Source: an uncultured Lachnospiraceae bacterium (GTDB taxonomy: Bacteria > Bacillota > Clostridia > Lachnospirales > Lachnospiraceae). From it: a stretch of 64,000 nt of DNA. The notes under the pieces were generated by a model. That model saw nothing but the letters and a program-made list of their open reading frames with translations, searched no databases and was not told the DNA's origin. Made by a program: the position numbers and the translations under genes. The stretch lies in NCBI GenBank assembly GCA_910585995.1, contig CAJUGG010000032.1, positions 62,001 to 126,000 on the forward strand. The letters run 5' to 3'. This document shows positions 44,705-53,260 of this stretch, in pieces. The first letter of the stretch is position 1. Each line of letters opens with the position of its first letter.

Positions 44705-45805
44705 TTTTATCTGGAACAATGCCATAGCCTCGGCGCCCCCAGATGGTCGGTTCTTAAGGCGAAGTTCTCCGCCATGTTTCAGGCACAAAAGACTGCTTCC
44801 ATAGAGTCCCATGCCAAAATGCTCCGGGCTTTCTTCTAATTTTTCAAAAGGTTTTGGACCATGCTTTAACAATCTCTCAGGAAAACCAGAGCCGTCGTCC
44901 GACACAGTAAGACACAGAAGATCTCCTCTCAGAGTAAGACTGATCTCCAGTTTTTCACGGGCAAAACGGGCTGCATTTCCCATGAGATTTTCTGCCACGG
45001 TCAAAAAGATCCCATGGTCGATCTGAATGACTTTCAGATCCGCTACAGACAGCTGAATCGCGCATTTTGGAGCAAGAAGACATGCGGTCTCTTCTAATTC
45101 CTCCCGAAGCACAGTATCCGTGATCTCACTAAATTGCACATGAAGCTGCTCTAATCTCTGAATACTGCTCATGGCCTCCACATACTGTTCGATCCGCTGT
45201 ACATAATTATCCATCCGCTTTAGCGTATGCTCATCCGCCCGTCCGCTTTTCAAAAGCCGGATACTTCCTTTCAGTACAGTGATGGGATTTCTCAGGTCAT
45301 GGGCAAAAGCCGCATTGAGTCTTTTTCGCTCCTCTGCCTGCTGCCACAGTTCCTGATTTGTCTTCAAAAGCTCTGCTCTCATCAGTTCAAATGCTGCACA
45401 GATCTGTCCCAATTCATCTGTCGATATCTCTGGCATGGAAAAGTTAAGGTCCTGATTCCGGATACGCTCAGTCCCCATCTGAAGGACTGCAATCGGGCGT
45501 TTTAACTTCAGATGATAGAATAAAACCCCTGCGATGCCCAACCCTCCGACAGGAAACAAAATCACCGAAAACAACTGGACACCACTCAAAAAATCTAAAA
45601 TCTGCCTCTGCTCCTGGTCAGGTTCCTCAAGCCTTTTAAACACACCAGTAGAATAGTCAATGGAAAGCCCTCCCTGTGGATACCGCTTCGCAATGCCTTC
45701 GCAGAGCAGGTTAACCGACAGCATCAATGCCAGCGCTGTCGCCAGACACAGAACAGACAACAAGAAAAAACAGCGCTTCAGTCCCATATTTTTCAGCCGT
45801 TCCAT
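44699..45805 (-). CDS. Sensor histidine kinase (cassette 2)
   Basis: 368 residues. TM1 about 11-31, short extracytoplasmic loop of about 40 residues, TM2 about 72-95, HAMP segment, phosphoacceptor motif AAFAHDLRNPITVLKGS, N box NLMGNAARFA, G box VSDDGSGFPERL, then GMGLYGSSLLC. The ATG at 45805 lies within the last codons of the regulator gene (13-bp overlap). Adjacent to its cognate regulator and ABC transporter. Confidence 0.9.
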   Translation of the reverse strand: MERLKNMGLKRCFFLLSVLCLATALALMLSVNLLCEGIAKRYPQGGLSIDYSTGVFKRLEEPDQEQRQILDFLSGVQLFSVILFPVGGLGIAGVLFYHLKLKRPIAVLQMGTERIRNQDLNFSMPEISTDELGQICAAFELMRAELLKTNQELWQQAEERKRLNAAFAHDLRNPITVLKGSIRLLKSGRADEHTLKRMDNYVQRIEQYVEAMSSIQRLEQLHVQFSEITDTVLREELEETACLLAPKCAIQLSVADLKVIQIDHGIFLTVAENLMGNAARFAREKLEISLTLRGDLLCLTVSDDGSGFPERLLKHGPKPFEKLEESPEHFGMGLYGSSLLCLKHGGELRLKNRPSGGAEAMALFQIKS

Positions 45806-46464
45806 CGATACCCACACCCCCAGACCGTCTCGATATAATTGGTTAATGTGTGAACCGCCAGTTTTGCCCGGATCTTTCGGATATGCTCCATCACCACATC
45901 GCTGCTGCCCTCTCCATCGATCCCCCAGATACTTTCATAGATATGCTCTCTGTCAAACACTTGTCCTGCATGCAGAGAAAGCAACTCCAAAATATCAAAT
46001 TCACGCTTAGAAAATGCCACCGTCTCTCCGTCTGCCGTCACAGTGCGGGCAGCATAATCAATGGCGAGCACTCCAAAAAATTTTACTGCTGAAGGATTCT
46101 GCCGCCTCCGTTCTCTTCTAAGATGTGCGGCAACTCTTGCATGTAATTCCTCCAGGTCAAAGGGTTTCACAATATAGTCATCCCCGCCTGCCTGAAATCC
46201 TATGACCTGATCTGCGGATTCCACACGGGCTGTCAAAAAAAGAATCGGACAACTCACATGATCACGGATACTACGGCAGACCGAGAGACCATCCATCCCC
46301 GGCATATTGATGTCCAGAAGGATCAGGTCAGGCTGCTTTTCTGCCTTTTTGACAGCTTCCTGTCCATTGCAGGCAGTCAGAATCTCATACTCTTCTGAAA
46401 AATAGCTCTTTATGATATCTACAATCCCCTGTTCATCATCCACGATCAATAATCTCTGTTTCAT
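45793..46464 (-). CDS. OmpR-family response regulator (cassette 2)
   Basis: 223 residues. VDDEQG acidic pocket, phospho-acceptor Asp51 in ILLDINMPGMDG, switch lysine in YIVKPFDLEEL, and a C-terminal winged helix with EFDILELLSLHAGQVFDREHIYESIWG. Weak ribosome site before ATG 46464. Probably acts on the repeats at 44683. Confidence 0.92.
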   Translation of the reverse strand: MKQRLLIVDDEQGIVDIIKSYFSEEYEILTACNGQEAVKKAEKQPDLILLDINMPGMDGLSVCRSIRDHVSCPILFLTARVESADQVIGFQAGGDDYIVKPFDLEELHARVAAHLRRERRRQNPSAVKFFGVLAIDYAARTVTADGETVAFSKREFDILELLSLHAGQVFDREHIYESIWGIDGEGSSDVVMEHIRKIRAKLAVHTLTNYIETVWGCGYRWNG

Positions 46465-46520
46465 GTCAGCACTTCTTTCTTAAGTCGATTGCCAATCCCT
46501 TCTTTCATTAAGTATATCAT

Positions 46521-47534
46521 CTATTTCCCATTTGGTGTTACCAATTTATGATGCCACCCCAATAACAACATCCAGCCCGCACAATGCACCATCAGAATCA
46601 CCATATCTATGCCAGCCGTCGCCATACTGCCGTTCCCCAGATCCATAACGCCCTCAAAAGTGGCAGTGGACGGGATCAGATAGCAGATGTCAGAGAGAAT
46701 CTTATTGTCTGCCATCGCCAGTTATTTTAGAAGAGGAACCGCTATAAATACAATCATAACTATTTTGATATATGCCACGCCTATCATCATTTCATCTGAA
46801 ATACGGCCGATCAGCAAGCCTGCCAGAGCTGCTACAAAAGCTGACAGTATCGTCAGCACAAACATGACCGCTGCCCCCGCAGGGGAAAGCCTGAAACAGA
46901 CAGCCGCTGCAATCAATGCAGACAGGCAGCCAAACACAAAGCCGATGAAAATTTTCTGAACCACATATTGTCTGGGTGTCATAGGCAGTATCTCGTTGAT
47001 CAGCGAGACGCCTTCTTCCTTTTCAGAGATGATATTCATTGCATTAAACGTACAGCCCATATACATAGCGGTAATCAGTGTCATCGCCATAAAAAGATAC
47101 TTGATCCCTGCCAGCACATCAGGCTGATCCAAAATCTGTATGCTGACCTCTGCTGCCGCCCCCCTCTGTTCATAGAGAGCTGGAAGTGTGGCTGCTGCCT
47201 GCTGCCACAGCGGCAATTCATCGCCCGATACGATTGTCCGGACACCTTTTTTATCCATCTCCACACCAATCAGATTGGTAGACGGCTCTCTGATTGCCGA
47301 AATCCATTCTTCTCTTGTCTGACAGACCATAACATCGCCGTATCCCCAAAGCCATTCCTGCACTTCATCCGTGACCTCACCATCCACCACACAAAAATAA
47401 TATTCTCCTAACGAAGAAAGGTCAATAGAACCCGTCACATTCAGTGCAAGAGCTACCACCACAGGCAGGAGAAATGACAAGATGCAAAATCTGTCTCTCC
47501 CAACACTTTTCATCTGACAGATCAAACCTTTCAT
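46521..47534 (-). pseudogene. ABC-2 type permease split by an in-frame TAA (cassette 3)
   Basis: ATG 47534 follows AAAGGAGGGCTGAGT. The frame encodes MKGLICQMKSVGRDRF, a first helix, an extracytoplasmic domain and four helices, reaching FIAVPLLK, where TAA occurs at 46722-46724. Without any frame change the sequence continues LAMADNKILSDICYLIPSTATFEGVMDLGNG and one more helix before the natural stop at 46521. The tail has the character of ABC-2 permease C termini, so a single-base nonsense mutation (for example from a Tyr codon) is the simplest reading. The truncated protein lacks only the last helix and may be non-functional. Confidence 0.82.
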
Positions 47535-47536
47535 AC

Positions 47537-48544
47537 TCAGCCCTCCTTTCCCATTTCCCTGCGAAATGCTATCGTGGTAATGCCAAAGAGCAGGATGACG
47601 GCACCTGCTGCACAAAGATAATAAACCGGATTTGACACAGGCGTACCAAAAAAAGCATCTTTCAAGCCCATATACACATGATAAAACGGATGGTAGCAGA
47701 TCCAGTCCGTCTTAATCGCAGTGTTGGCCGATAAAAAGACCGGAGTTGCCATAAAAAGTGTGATCACCAGATAGGCCAGAGAAAATTGTTTAAAATCTTT
47801 TAACAGCATCGTACAGACAAAGCCTGTGAAAGCCATCATCAGGGACAAGATCCCTGTCTGTACCAGTACCGCGGGCAAAATAGCTCCTGCTTCTCTAAAT
47901 CCCACGTTGAACAGCGTTAAAAAAACTGCAAAAACCAGATCCGTAAGCAGAAAAAGAAAGACCTTGGAACATATAAACAGACTCTTTTTCAGCGGCATAA
48001 TAGCATGGATGTGGATCACTCCCATCTGTTTTTCTTTAAACAGTACAGACGCAATCCCCAAAAACCCTACAGCAACCATCTCAATAAACAGCAGTTCACA
48101 AGTGATCTCTCTGCGCAGTTTTGATTCTAAGGGATATTCCCCCACGATTTCCGGTTTATAGTCACTGCCAGACTGTAGAAGCAAGAGTGCATAATCTGCT
48201 CTGTGGCGGTCCACTTTTTCTGTTCCTGCATAGAGTATAAGATTGGGCTTGCCCTCCTCGACGTGGATTCCAACGCCTCCGCTTCTGTCCTCGGCAAGCG
48301 CCTCATCCAGACTTTCCAAAGAATCTGTCGGATGGACAAGCGGCGACATTTGTGGATATATTCCTGCCGGATCATAGAGATACACCTGGTAGATCCCGGC
48401 ATTATCCTGCATAAAATTCAGATAGCCAATGTGGATAAACAATGTATAGAATACAAGTGATCCCAGTGCAAGATAGAAAAATTTTCCTGATACCATCATG
48501 CGGCAGTCTTTTTTAAACAAAGAAGAAAGGCTTTTCCAGATCAT
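47537..48544 (-). CDS. ABC-2 type permease (cassette 3)
   Basis: 335 residues. One N-terminal helix (about 23-42), an extracytoplasmic domain of about 120 residues, then five or six helices from about residue 170 to 325 (FKEKQMGVIHIHAIMPLKKSLFICSK before the core). Its start overlaps the ATPase stop by four bases, and its stop lies just before the start of the broken second permease. The two permeases would form a heterodimeric exporter with the ATPase upstream, as in lantibiotic-immunity or multidrug exporters. Confidence 0.83.
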   Translation of the reverse strand: MIWKSLSSLFKKDCRMMVSGKFFYLALGSLVFYTLFIHIGYLNFMQDNAGIYQVYLYDPAGIYPQMSPLVHPTDSLESLDEALAEDRSGGVGIHVEEGKPNLILYAGTEKVDRHRADYALLLLQSGSDYKPEIVGEYPLESKLRREITCELLFIEMVAVGFLGIASVLFKEKQMGVIHIHAIMPLKKSLFICSKVFLFLLTDLVFAVFLTLFNVGFREAGAILPAVLVQTGILSLMMAFTGFVCTMLLKDFKQFSLAYLVITLFMATPVFLSANTAIKTDWICYHPFYHVYMGLKDAFFGTPVSNPVYYLCAAGAVILLFGITTIAFRREMGKEG

Positions 48545-49389
48545 GACAGCCTCCTTCCTGTATACTGGATAAAAATATCTTCCAGGGTCGGCTCCTGAGA
48601 ATGAATACTAATCAGTTCATCATAGGAAAAAGGAATACCCGCTTTTACATCCAGGGCTTTTATTGTCTGTTCTTTTCGTCTGCCCTGATACTGATAAGTA
48701 ACGACTATGCTGTGATTACTGTTTTGCTCCTTTAGATTTTTCGGCGTATCAATGGCTACTATCTTCCCATCTGAAATAAACGCCACGCGATCGCAGAGCA
48801 GATCAGCGTCCAGCATATTGTGGGTCGTCACAAATATTGTTGTTCCTTTTTTACGTTCTTTTTCTATGATCCTGCGAAAGAGGACAGCCCCGGCAGGATC
48901 AAGACCGCTCGTAGGCTCATCTAAAAACAAAAGTTTTGGGCTGCTGATCAGAACTCTTGCCATACTGACACGCTGGCGCATCCCCTTGGAGTAAGTGGAT
49001 ACTGGTTTTTTTAAGAAATCTTTTTTAAATTCCAGTTCATCGAGCACCTCTTCGGGATCACGCAGTTGTTCTTTGGGATAGAAAGAAGAAAAATAGCGCA
49101 AGTTGTCAAGAGCGCTTATATTGGCATACAGATATGGAAATTCAAACAGCATACCGATTTTTTGAAAAAACTCCTGTGTATATACACTCTTTAAATCTTT
49201 TCCGAACACTGACACCATACCGCCATACCCTTTCAGGATGCCGGTCAATATTTTCTGGGTCGTGGACTTCCCGGAGCCATTTGGACCCAAAAATCCAAAT
49301 ATCTCCCCATCCTCTACCATAAAATTCAAGCCACGCAATGCCTGTTTGTCTTTTCCATAGGAAAAAGTCAGATCTTTTACTTCCATCAT
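48541..49389 (-). CDS. ABC exporter ATPase (cassette 3)
   Basis: 282 residues. Walker A GPNGSGKST, signature YSKGMRQRVSMARVL, Walker B LLFLDEPTSGLDPAG, H-loop VTTHNMLDAD, and a C-terminal extension of about 70 residues typical of CcmA/BcrA-type drug exporters. ATG 49389 is preceded by GGAGGGGTGAAAA. The four 11-bp repeats at 49475-49518 lie about 90 bp upstream. The class differs from the MacB ATPases of cassettes 1 and 2. Confidence 0.92.
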   Translation of the reverse strand: MMEVKDLTFSYGKDKQALRGLNFMVEDGEIFGFLGPNGSGKSTTQKILTGILKGYGGMVSVFGKDLKSVYTQEFFQKIGMLFEFPYLYANISALDNLRYFSSFYPKEQLRDPEEVLDELEFKKDFLKKPVSTYSKGMRQRVSMARVLISSPKLLFLDEPTSGLDPAGAVLFRRIIEKERKKGTTIFVTTHNMLDADLLCDRVAFISDGKIVAIDTPKNLKEQNSNHSIVVTYQYQGRRKEQTIKALDVKAGIPFSYDELISIHSQEPTLEDIFIQYTGRRLS

Positions 49390-49474
49390 TTTTCACCCCT
49401 CCATTTCGGCTCATCCTTCCAAAGCTTTGTCCGGATGGATGCTGCTATGATCTGTTGGGATAAGAATAGGATAA

Positions 49475-49518
49475 TGACTTGAAGTCCATGTGAGATCGCT
49501 GTGAAGTCTCTGTGAAAT
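49475..49518 (-). promoter_or_regulatory. Four contiguous 11-bp direct repeats upstream of ABC cassette 3
   Basis: On the minus strand the units are ATTTCACAGAG, ACTTCACAGCG, ATCTCACATGG and ACTTCAAGTCA, head to tail at exact 11-bp steps. A T-rich -10-like region follows toward the ATPase gene. The pattern is that of an OmpR/PhoB-type response-regulator binding array, most likely for the regulator at 50651. Confidence 0.8.
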
Positions 49519-49547
49519 CTTTTCTGACAAAAAAGAAAAAGCCTCTG

Positions 49548-50654
49548 TTACGTTTCCGTAATCGAAGCCATTTTGTGAAGATCTGTCGTAGGAATGGAAA
49601 AATAGAACTCCACTCCGTCCGGACGGTTTACTGCGCCATACTTCAGATGCTGCATAGAAAGAATCTGTGCTACAATCGCAAGGCCCAATCCAGAACCGCT
49701 GTAATCTGTATTGTTATCACGATAAAATTTTGTCCAGATCTTTGAAAGATTTTCCTGTGCGATGGGATGTCCCTGATTATAGATGGAAACATCCAGCATA
49801 CCATCGTGTTCTCTCAGTAACAGTCTCAAGATGCCGCCTGAACGGACATTTCTCTTCGCATTGACAATCAGGTTGTTCAGTACCTGCTCCATCCGGCTCT
49901 TGTCGGTATCAACATAGACCGGAAGATCTGGTAATTCATACTGTAATTCAAAACAAGTGTCCGGAGCATCTATCAGCAATCGCCCGGCAACAGTTTCCAA
50001 TAATTCTACAAAATCAAAACGTTCCGGTTGAAGATCTGCGGCTCCATATTCCAGCGCAGACAGGTCAAGCAGGGTCGTGATCAGGTTACTCATACGTTCT
50101 GTCTCTGCTATGATGACCTTATAATAATTCTGTTTTTTTGCATCATCAGTTTCATCCTGTAATCCTTCGGCATATGCCCGGATCACGCCTAAGGGAGTCT
50201 TCATCTCGTGAGAAAGATTGTCCACCAGCTCTTTTCTCTCAGCCAGCAGACGCTTCTTTTTCTCTATATCCTGTTCCAGCTTTATATTTGCCTGTTCGAG
50301 TTCCTCAAATGCTTTCTGAAGACTACCAGCCATCACATTCAGGCTGTGGGAAAGCTCTCCCAATTCATCCTGCCCTGCAACCCTGCAAAACCGGGAGAAA
50401 TCTAAGTTTGCCATACGGCTTGCTGCATCATTCAGTTCAGATACAGGTTTTGAGATCACTTGTGCCATCCACAAATCAATCACACAGATCAAAACAACTA
50501 CAAACAGAAGCCAGATCATCAGAGAAGCATCTGAGCTAAAAGGCAGCCTGGTAAAAAACACACAAGATAATACCAGAATCACTCCCATCAGTTTAGAAGC
50601 CAGCAGTATTTTTTTCCGGACCGTAAAGACCTTCCTGTGATCACTTATTTTCAT
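49548..50654 (-). CDS. Sensor histidine kinase (cassette 3)
   Basis: 368 residues. Two close N-terminal helices (about 14-34 and 43-64) with almost no extracytoplasmic loop, HAMP domain, phosphoacceptor motif NLSHEMKTPLGVIRAYAEGL, N box NLIVNAKRNV, then WTKFYRDN and GSGLGLAIVAQIL. Start overlaps the regulator stop by four bases. The near absence of an outside loop fits an intramembrane-sensing kinase that depends on its partner transporter (inference). Confidence 0.9.
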   Translation of the reverse strand: MKISDHRKVFTVRKKILLASKLMGVILVLSCVFFTRLPFSSDASLMIWLLFVVVLICVIDLWMAQVISKPVSELNDAASRMANLDFSRFCRVAGQDELGELSHSLNVMAGSLQKAFEELEQANIKLEQDIEKKKRLLAERKELVDNLSHEMKTPLGVIRAYAEGLQDETDDAKKQNYYKVIIAETERMSNLITTLLDLSALEYGAADLQPERFDFVELLETVAGRLLIDAPDTCFELQYELPDLPVYVDTDKSRMEQVLNNLIVNAKRNVRSGGILRLLLREHDGMLDVSIYNQGHPIAQENLSKIWTKFYRDNNTDYSGSGLGLAIVAQILSMQHLKYGAVNRPDGVEFYFSIPTTDLHKMASITET

Positions 50655-51319
50655 ACCCTCACCTCGAATTTGTAGCCAGACCGGATGAGCGTAACGATAT
50701 GCCTGCCCTCCTCACCTAATTTCTGTCTGAGGGTTTTAATATGTGTGTCTACGGTTCTGGTAGTTCCTGTAAAGTCATATCCCCATATCCGGTTCAATAA
50801 CTGTTCCCGGCTGAAGACCTGACCTGGGTTTGAGATAAAAAAATGAAGCAGTTCATATTCTTTGTAGGTCAGTGCAATCTCCTGCCCATCCAGAAAAACT
50901 TTATGAGAAGCTGGGATAACAGAGATCTTTCCAGCGTTTAAAGTATCTGCCAAAAGGACAGAAGAACGGCGCAGCAAAGCATTTACTTTTGCCAGAAGCA
51001 CGTTCGGGCTGAAAGGTTTTGTCATATAATCATCTGCTCCCAGATCATATCCTTTTAATTTGTCGTCCTCATTGCTTTTGGCCGTCAGCATGATAATAGG
51101 AAGACCACTCATTTCCCTCGCCATCTTACAGACAGAAAACCCGTCAAGATGGGGCATCATAATATCCAGAATCATCAGATCCACAGGATCATTTTTCAGA
51201 ACCATAAGCGCATCGATACCATCATCTGCCATAAAACAAGTATGCCCGCCGCGCTGCATATATTCCGCTATAATCTCCTGCATATTCTTTTCATCTTCAA
51301 CAACCAGAACACTGGCCAT
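50651..51319 (-). CDS. OmpR-family response regulator (cassette 3)
   Basis: 222 residues from ATG 51319. Receiver motif VVEDEKN, phospho-acceptor Asp52 (MILDIMMPHLDG), YMTKPFSP, and C-terminal winged helix EYELLHFFISNPGQVFSREQLLNRIWGYDFTG. A longer reading to 51346 lacks a ribosome site, and the family normally starts at this position. Presumed activator of the array at 49475. Confidence 0.9.
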   Translation of the reverse strand: MASVLVVEDEKNMQEIIAEYMQRGGHTCFMADDGIDALMVLKNDPVDLMILDIMMPHLDGFSVCKMAREMSGLPIIMLTAKSNEDDKLKGYDLGADDYMTKPFSPNVLLAKVNALLRRSSVLLADTLNAGKISVIPASHKVFLDGQEIALTYKEYELLHFFISNPGQVFSREQLLNRIWGYDFTGTTRTVDTHIKTLRQKLGEEGRHIVTLIRSGYKFEVRV

Positions 51320-51396
51320 GGGATCAACTCTCTTTCGCTTTAGCAAGATATTAGCAGTTTTTCAAAGAAGGTGCAAGCGAAACTTTTATCCAATCC

Positions 51397-51425
51397 TTGC
51401 TATCCCCATAAGACAATGCTATAAT
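51397..51425 (+). promoter_or_regulatory. Rightward promoter ahead of the LytTR remnant
   Basis: -35 TTGCTA (51397-51402), 17-bp spacer, -10 TATAAT (51420-51425). It could now drive the DUF6440 gene. Confidence 0.5.
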
Positions 51426-51430
51426 AATTG

Positions 51431-51717
51431 CGCCAAGAGCTGGCAGAAATGTTTACATTGCGGACAGGAGAAACGGTGCGGCATGTCCCCTTACGCGATA
51501 TTCTCTTTTTTGAAACTGCCTCCGTCCCCATCACATTTTACTCCATACGTCCAACAGCCGAATGGATTTTTTAGGCAGTCTCAATGAATTGGAAAATCGG
51601 TTGGGAAACCGCTTTATCCGCACACACCGGGCTTATTTATTTAAGAAATTTGAAACACAGCGCTCCGTCAATGTGGTATCATCATACTGCCAGGGAAAAA
51701 GACAAGAGAGGAGGTGA
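51431..51717 (+). pseudogene. LytTR-domain regulator fragment with a frameshift
   Basis: One frame gives RHVPLRDILFFETASVP; after a -1 shift at a C run (51526-51529) the next frame gives HHILLHTSNSRMDFLGSL, NELENRLGNRFIRTHRAYL and a stop at 51715. Joined, they make the beta-rich LytTR DNA-binding domain of AgrA-type regulators. The receiver domain is missing. Adding one C would restore the frame. A decayed remnant; no partner kinase is present. Confidence 0.7.
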
Positions 51718-51721
51718 GCAT

Positions 51722-51901
51722 ATGGCGAAAGACCGCTTTGTAGAAGTATATAACCAGGGCCTTGTAAATGTGGCAAAGATCATCGTAGATACGGAAACCG
51801 GCGTGAATTACCTGATGGCTTCCCATAATAAAGCAAATGGCACCGGACTGACTGTGCTGGTTGATCAGGACGGTAAGCCTGTTGTTACTCCCGTCAAGTA
51901 A
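51722..51901 (+). CDS. DUF6440-like small protein
   Basis: 59 residues: RFVEVYNQGLVNVAKIIVDT followed by ETGVNYLMASHNKANGTG and LTVLVDQDGKPVV. The order of a beta hairpin, the TGVNYL motif and a DxDGKPV ending matches the DUF6440 family of Firmicutes. AGAGGAGGTGAGCAT supplies a strong ribosome site for ATG 51722. Soluble, function unknown; such genes are often found on mobile or accessory segments. It lies immediately after the LytTR remnant and 64 bp before the GC-rich unknown gene. Confidence 0.78.
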   Translation: MAKDRFVEVYNQGLVNVAKIIVDTETGVNYLMASHNKANGTGLTVLVDQDGKPVVTPVK

Positions 51902-51965
51902 ACAATACGACGACAAACGAAAAAAGACGTCAAATCCGGCCGGTCAGGAGCGAAAAAGTATCAGC

Positions 51966-53024
51966 ATGGCACAGCGAAAGAAAGACCTGACAAAGCTGGC
52001 GGAAAAGCTGCGCAGGGAGTGTGAGACTGGCGGGACGGAGATCTCCAGCCGACTACATAATCTGAAATGCCGCGTCAGGACCAAAAAGGGCATGGCGTCG
52101 GTGGACTACCTGCTGTGGCTGACCGGCCGGCTGGCGCGGATGGCTCTTCATATCCGGATCAAGACCTGGCTGCAGGATAGCGGATATCCTCTGATCAAGC
52201 AGGAGAATCCAGAAGAGGTGGGGGATAAGCCCAGGACGGAACCCTTCACCATAGGGTCCCGGAGAAAGCGGGACTTCTCTATGAGTCTGTTCGGAGCATA
52301 CTGCAGCAGCCCGCGGGGCTACGAGTTTCATAAAAAGGATTTGGCCAGCGCTACGGCTTTGGAGGGCTGGCGCCTGGACCGCGCCGGATTCTGTATACTG
52401 GATTCAAGCCATATGGATGCGCTGCAGCATGCTCTGGAAGGGAGTCAGGAGACGTCTCTCAACATTCCGCTGGCGGTGGATCTGTACAGCGGCTGCGTCT
52501 TTTTCCTGGCAGGAAAGAAACTCTATGAGGCGGTATACCGTCAGGAGGCAAAGAAGCGGAAAGATGCCTGGCTAGACGCAGAACAAAAGTATGAACAGGC
52601 GAAGAAAGCCAGGGAAGAGTATGGGCGCAGGCTGCGACAGTACCCGGACTATCTGGAAAAACTGGAAAAGGATCTGGCAGACAGGGAAAAGACCTATCAT
52701 GTCGCGGTGAAAAAGTACGACCTGGCAGTGAAGGCAAAGAAGGAATTTGACGCCACGCAATGTCTCTTCTGCTTCGATTATCTTCGCCTGGATAAAGAGC
52801 ACCTGGCTCAGTTTGACGGAGACCTGCAAAGTGCGCTCCGGCTGGGTCCTCACTTTCATGAGAACGCCCCCCATTTTCTTGAGAACGCGCGGGAAAGCCG
52901 TAAGGCTCTCCTGAATAAATTCCGGTGGTATTGTGCAGAAGGAGACAACAGCCTTCGCGCACAGGTTCGTGGGTTCAATCCGGACATGCCTCCCAGCCTC
53001 CGGGATTCGGGATTGTTTCTCTGA
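51966..53024 (+). CDS. Unrecognised basic coiled-coil protein, GC-rich
   Basis: 352 residues, not recognised. Lys/Arg-rich N terminus (AQRKKDLTKLAEKLRRE). A middle part has LLWLTGRLARMALHIRIKTWLQDSGYP and GYEFHKKDLASATALEGWRL. A predicted coiled coil lies at about 190-260 (EAKKRKDAWLDAEQKYEQAK and onward), and CLFCFDYLRLDKEHL occurs near the C terminus. No signal peptide or clear membrane helix was seen. Base composition is visibly GC-richer than its surroundings, suggesting transfer. The start at ATG 51966 is uncertain: the nearest AGGAG is 14 bases away, and an in-frame alternative at 51861 overlaps the DUF6440 gene. Confidence 0.6.
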   Translation: MAQRKKDLTKLAEKLRRECETGGTEISSRLHNLKCRVRTKKGMASVDYLLWLTGRLARMALHIRIKTWLQDSGYPLIKQENPEEVGDKPRTEPFTIGSRRKRDFSMSLFGAYCSSPRGYEFHKKDLASATALEGWRLDRAGFCILDSSHMDALQHALEGSQETSLNIPLAVDLYSGCVFFLAGKKLYEAVYRQEAKKRKDAWLDAEQKYEQAKKAREEYGRRLRQYPDYLEKLEKDLADREKTYHVAVKKYDLAVKAKKEFDATQCLFCFDYLRLDKEHLAQFDGDLQSALRLGPHFHENAPHFLENARESRKALLNKFRWYCAEGDNSLRAQVRGFNPDMPPSLRDSGLFL

Positions 53025-53117
53025 GCATTTGAAGACCAGTAACAGACCAGACATTATGGGAAACACTCTTTTGCAAGTGAGCGTGAAAAGTTGGCTGGCA
53101 AGGCTGAAATGAAGAAA

Positions 53118-53149
53118 GCCGAAAACCTGCTAAAATCAAGGTTTTCGGC
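53118..53149 (-). terminator. Terminator of tRNA-Arg
   Basis: Minus-strand hairpin GCCGAAAACCT / AGGTTTTCGGC with TTTC following, 12 bp beyond the tRNA 3' end. Confidence 0.75.
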
Positions 53150-53160
53150 TATGTTTCCAG

Positions 53161-53234
53161 CGTTCCCGAGGTGACTCGAACACCCGACCTACCGCTTAGG
53201 AGGCGGTCGCTCTATCCAACTGAGCTACGGAAAC
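53161..53234 (-). tRNA. tRNA-Arg (anticodon CCU)
   Basis: 74 nt without an encoded CCA. Acceptor stem GTTTCCG/CGGGAAC with one G-U pair, D-arm GCTCAGTTGGATAGAGC, anticodon stem ACCGC/GCGGT with loop CTCCTAA giving CCU, T-loop TTCGAGT and a normal T stem. It reads AGG arginine codons. The 3' end faces the GC-rich accessory patch to its left. Confidence 0.95.
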
Positions 53235-53260
53235 ATCCGTGGTATTTCCACGAATGTATT

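Noticed and set aside
53161..53234. Integrase-type attachment duplication of the tRNA 3' end
   Set aside because: No second copy of the tRNA 3' segment was seen to the left within the window, so an att pair cannot be claimed.
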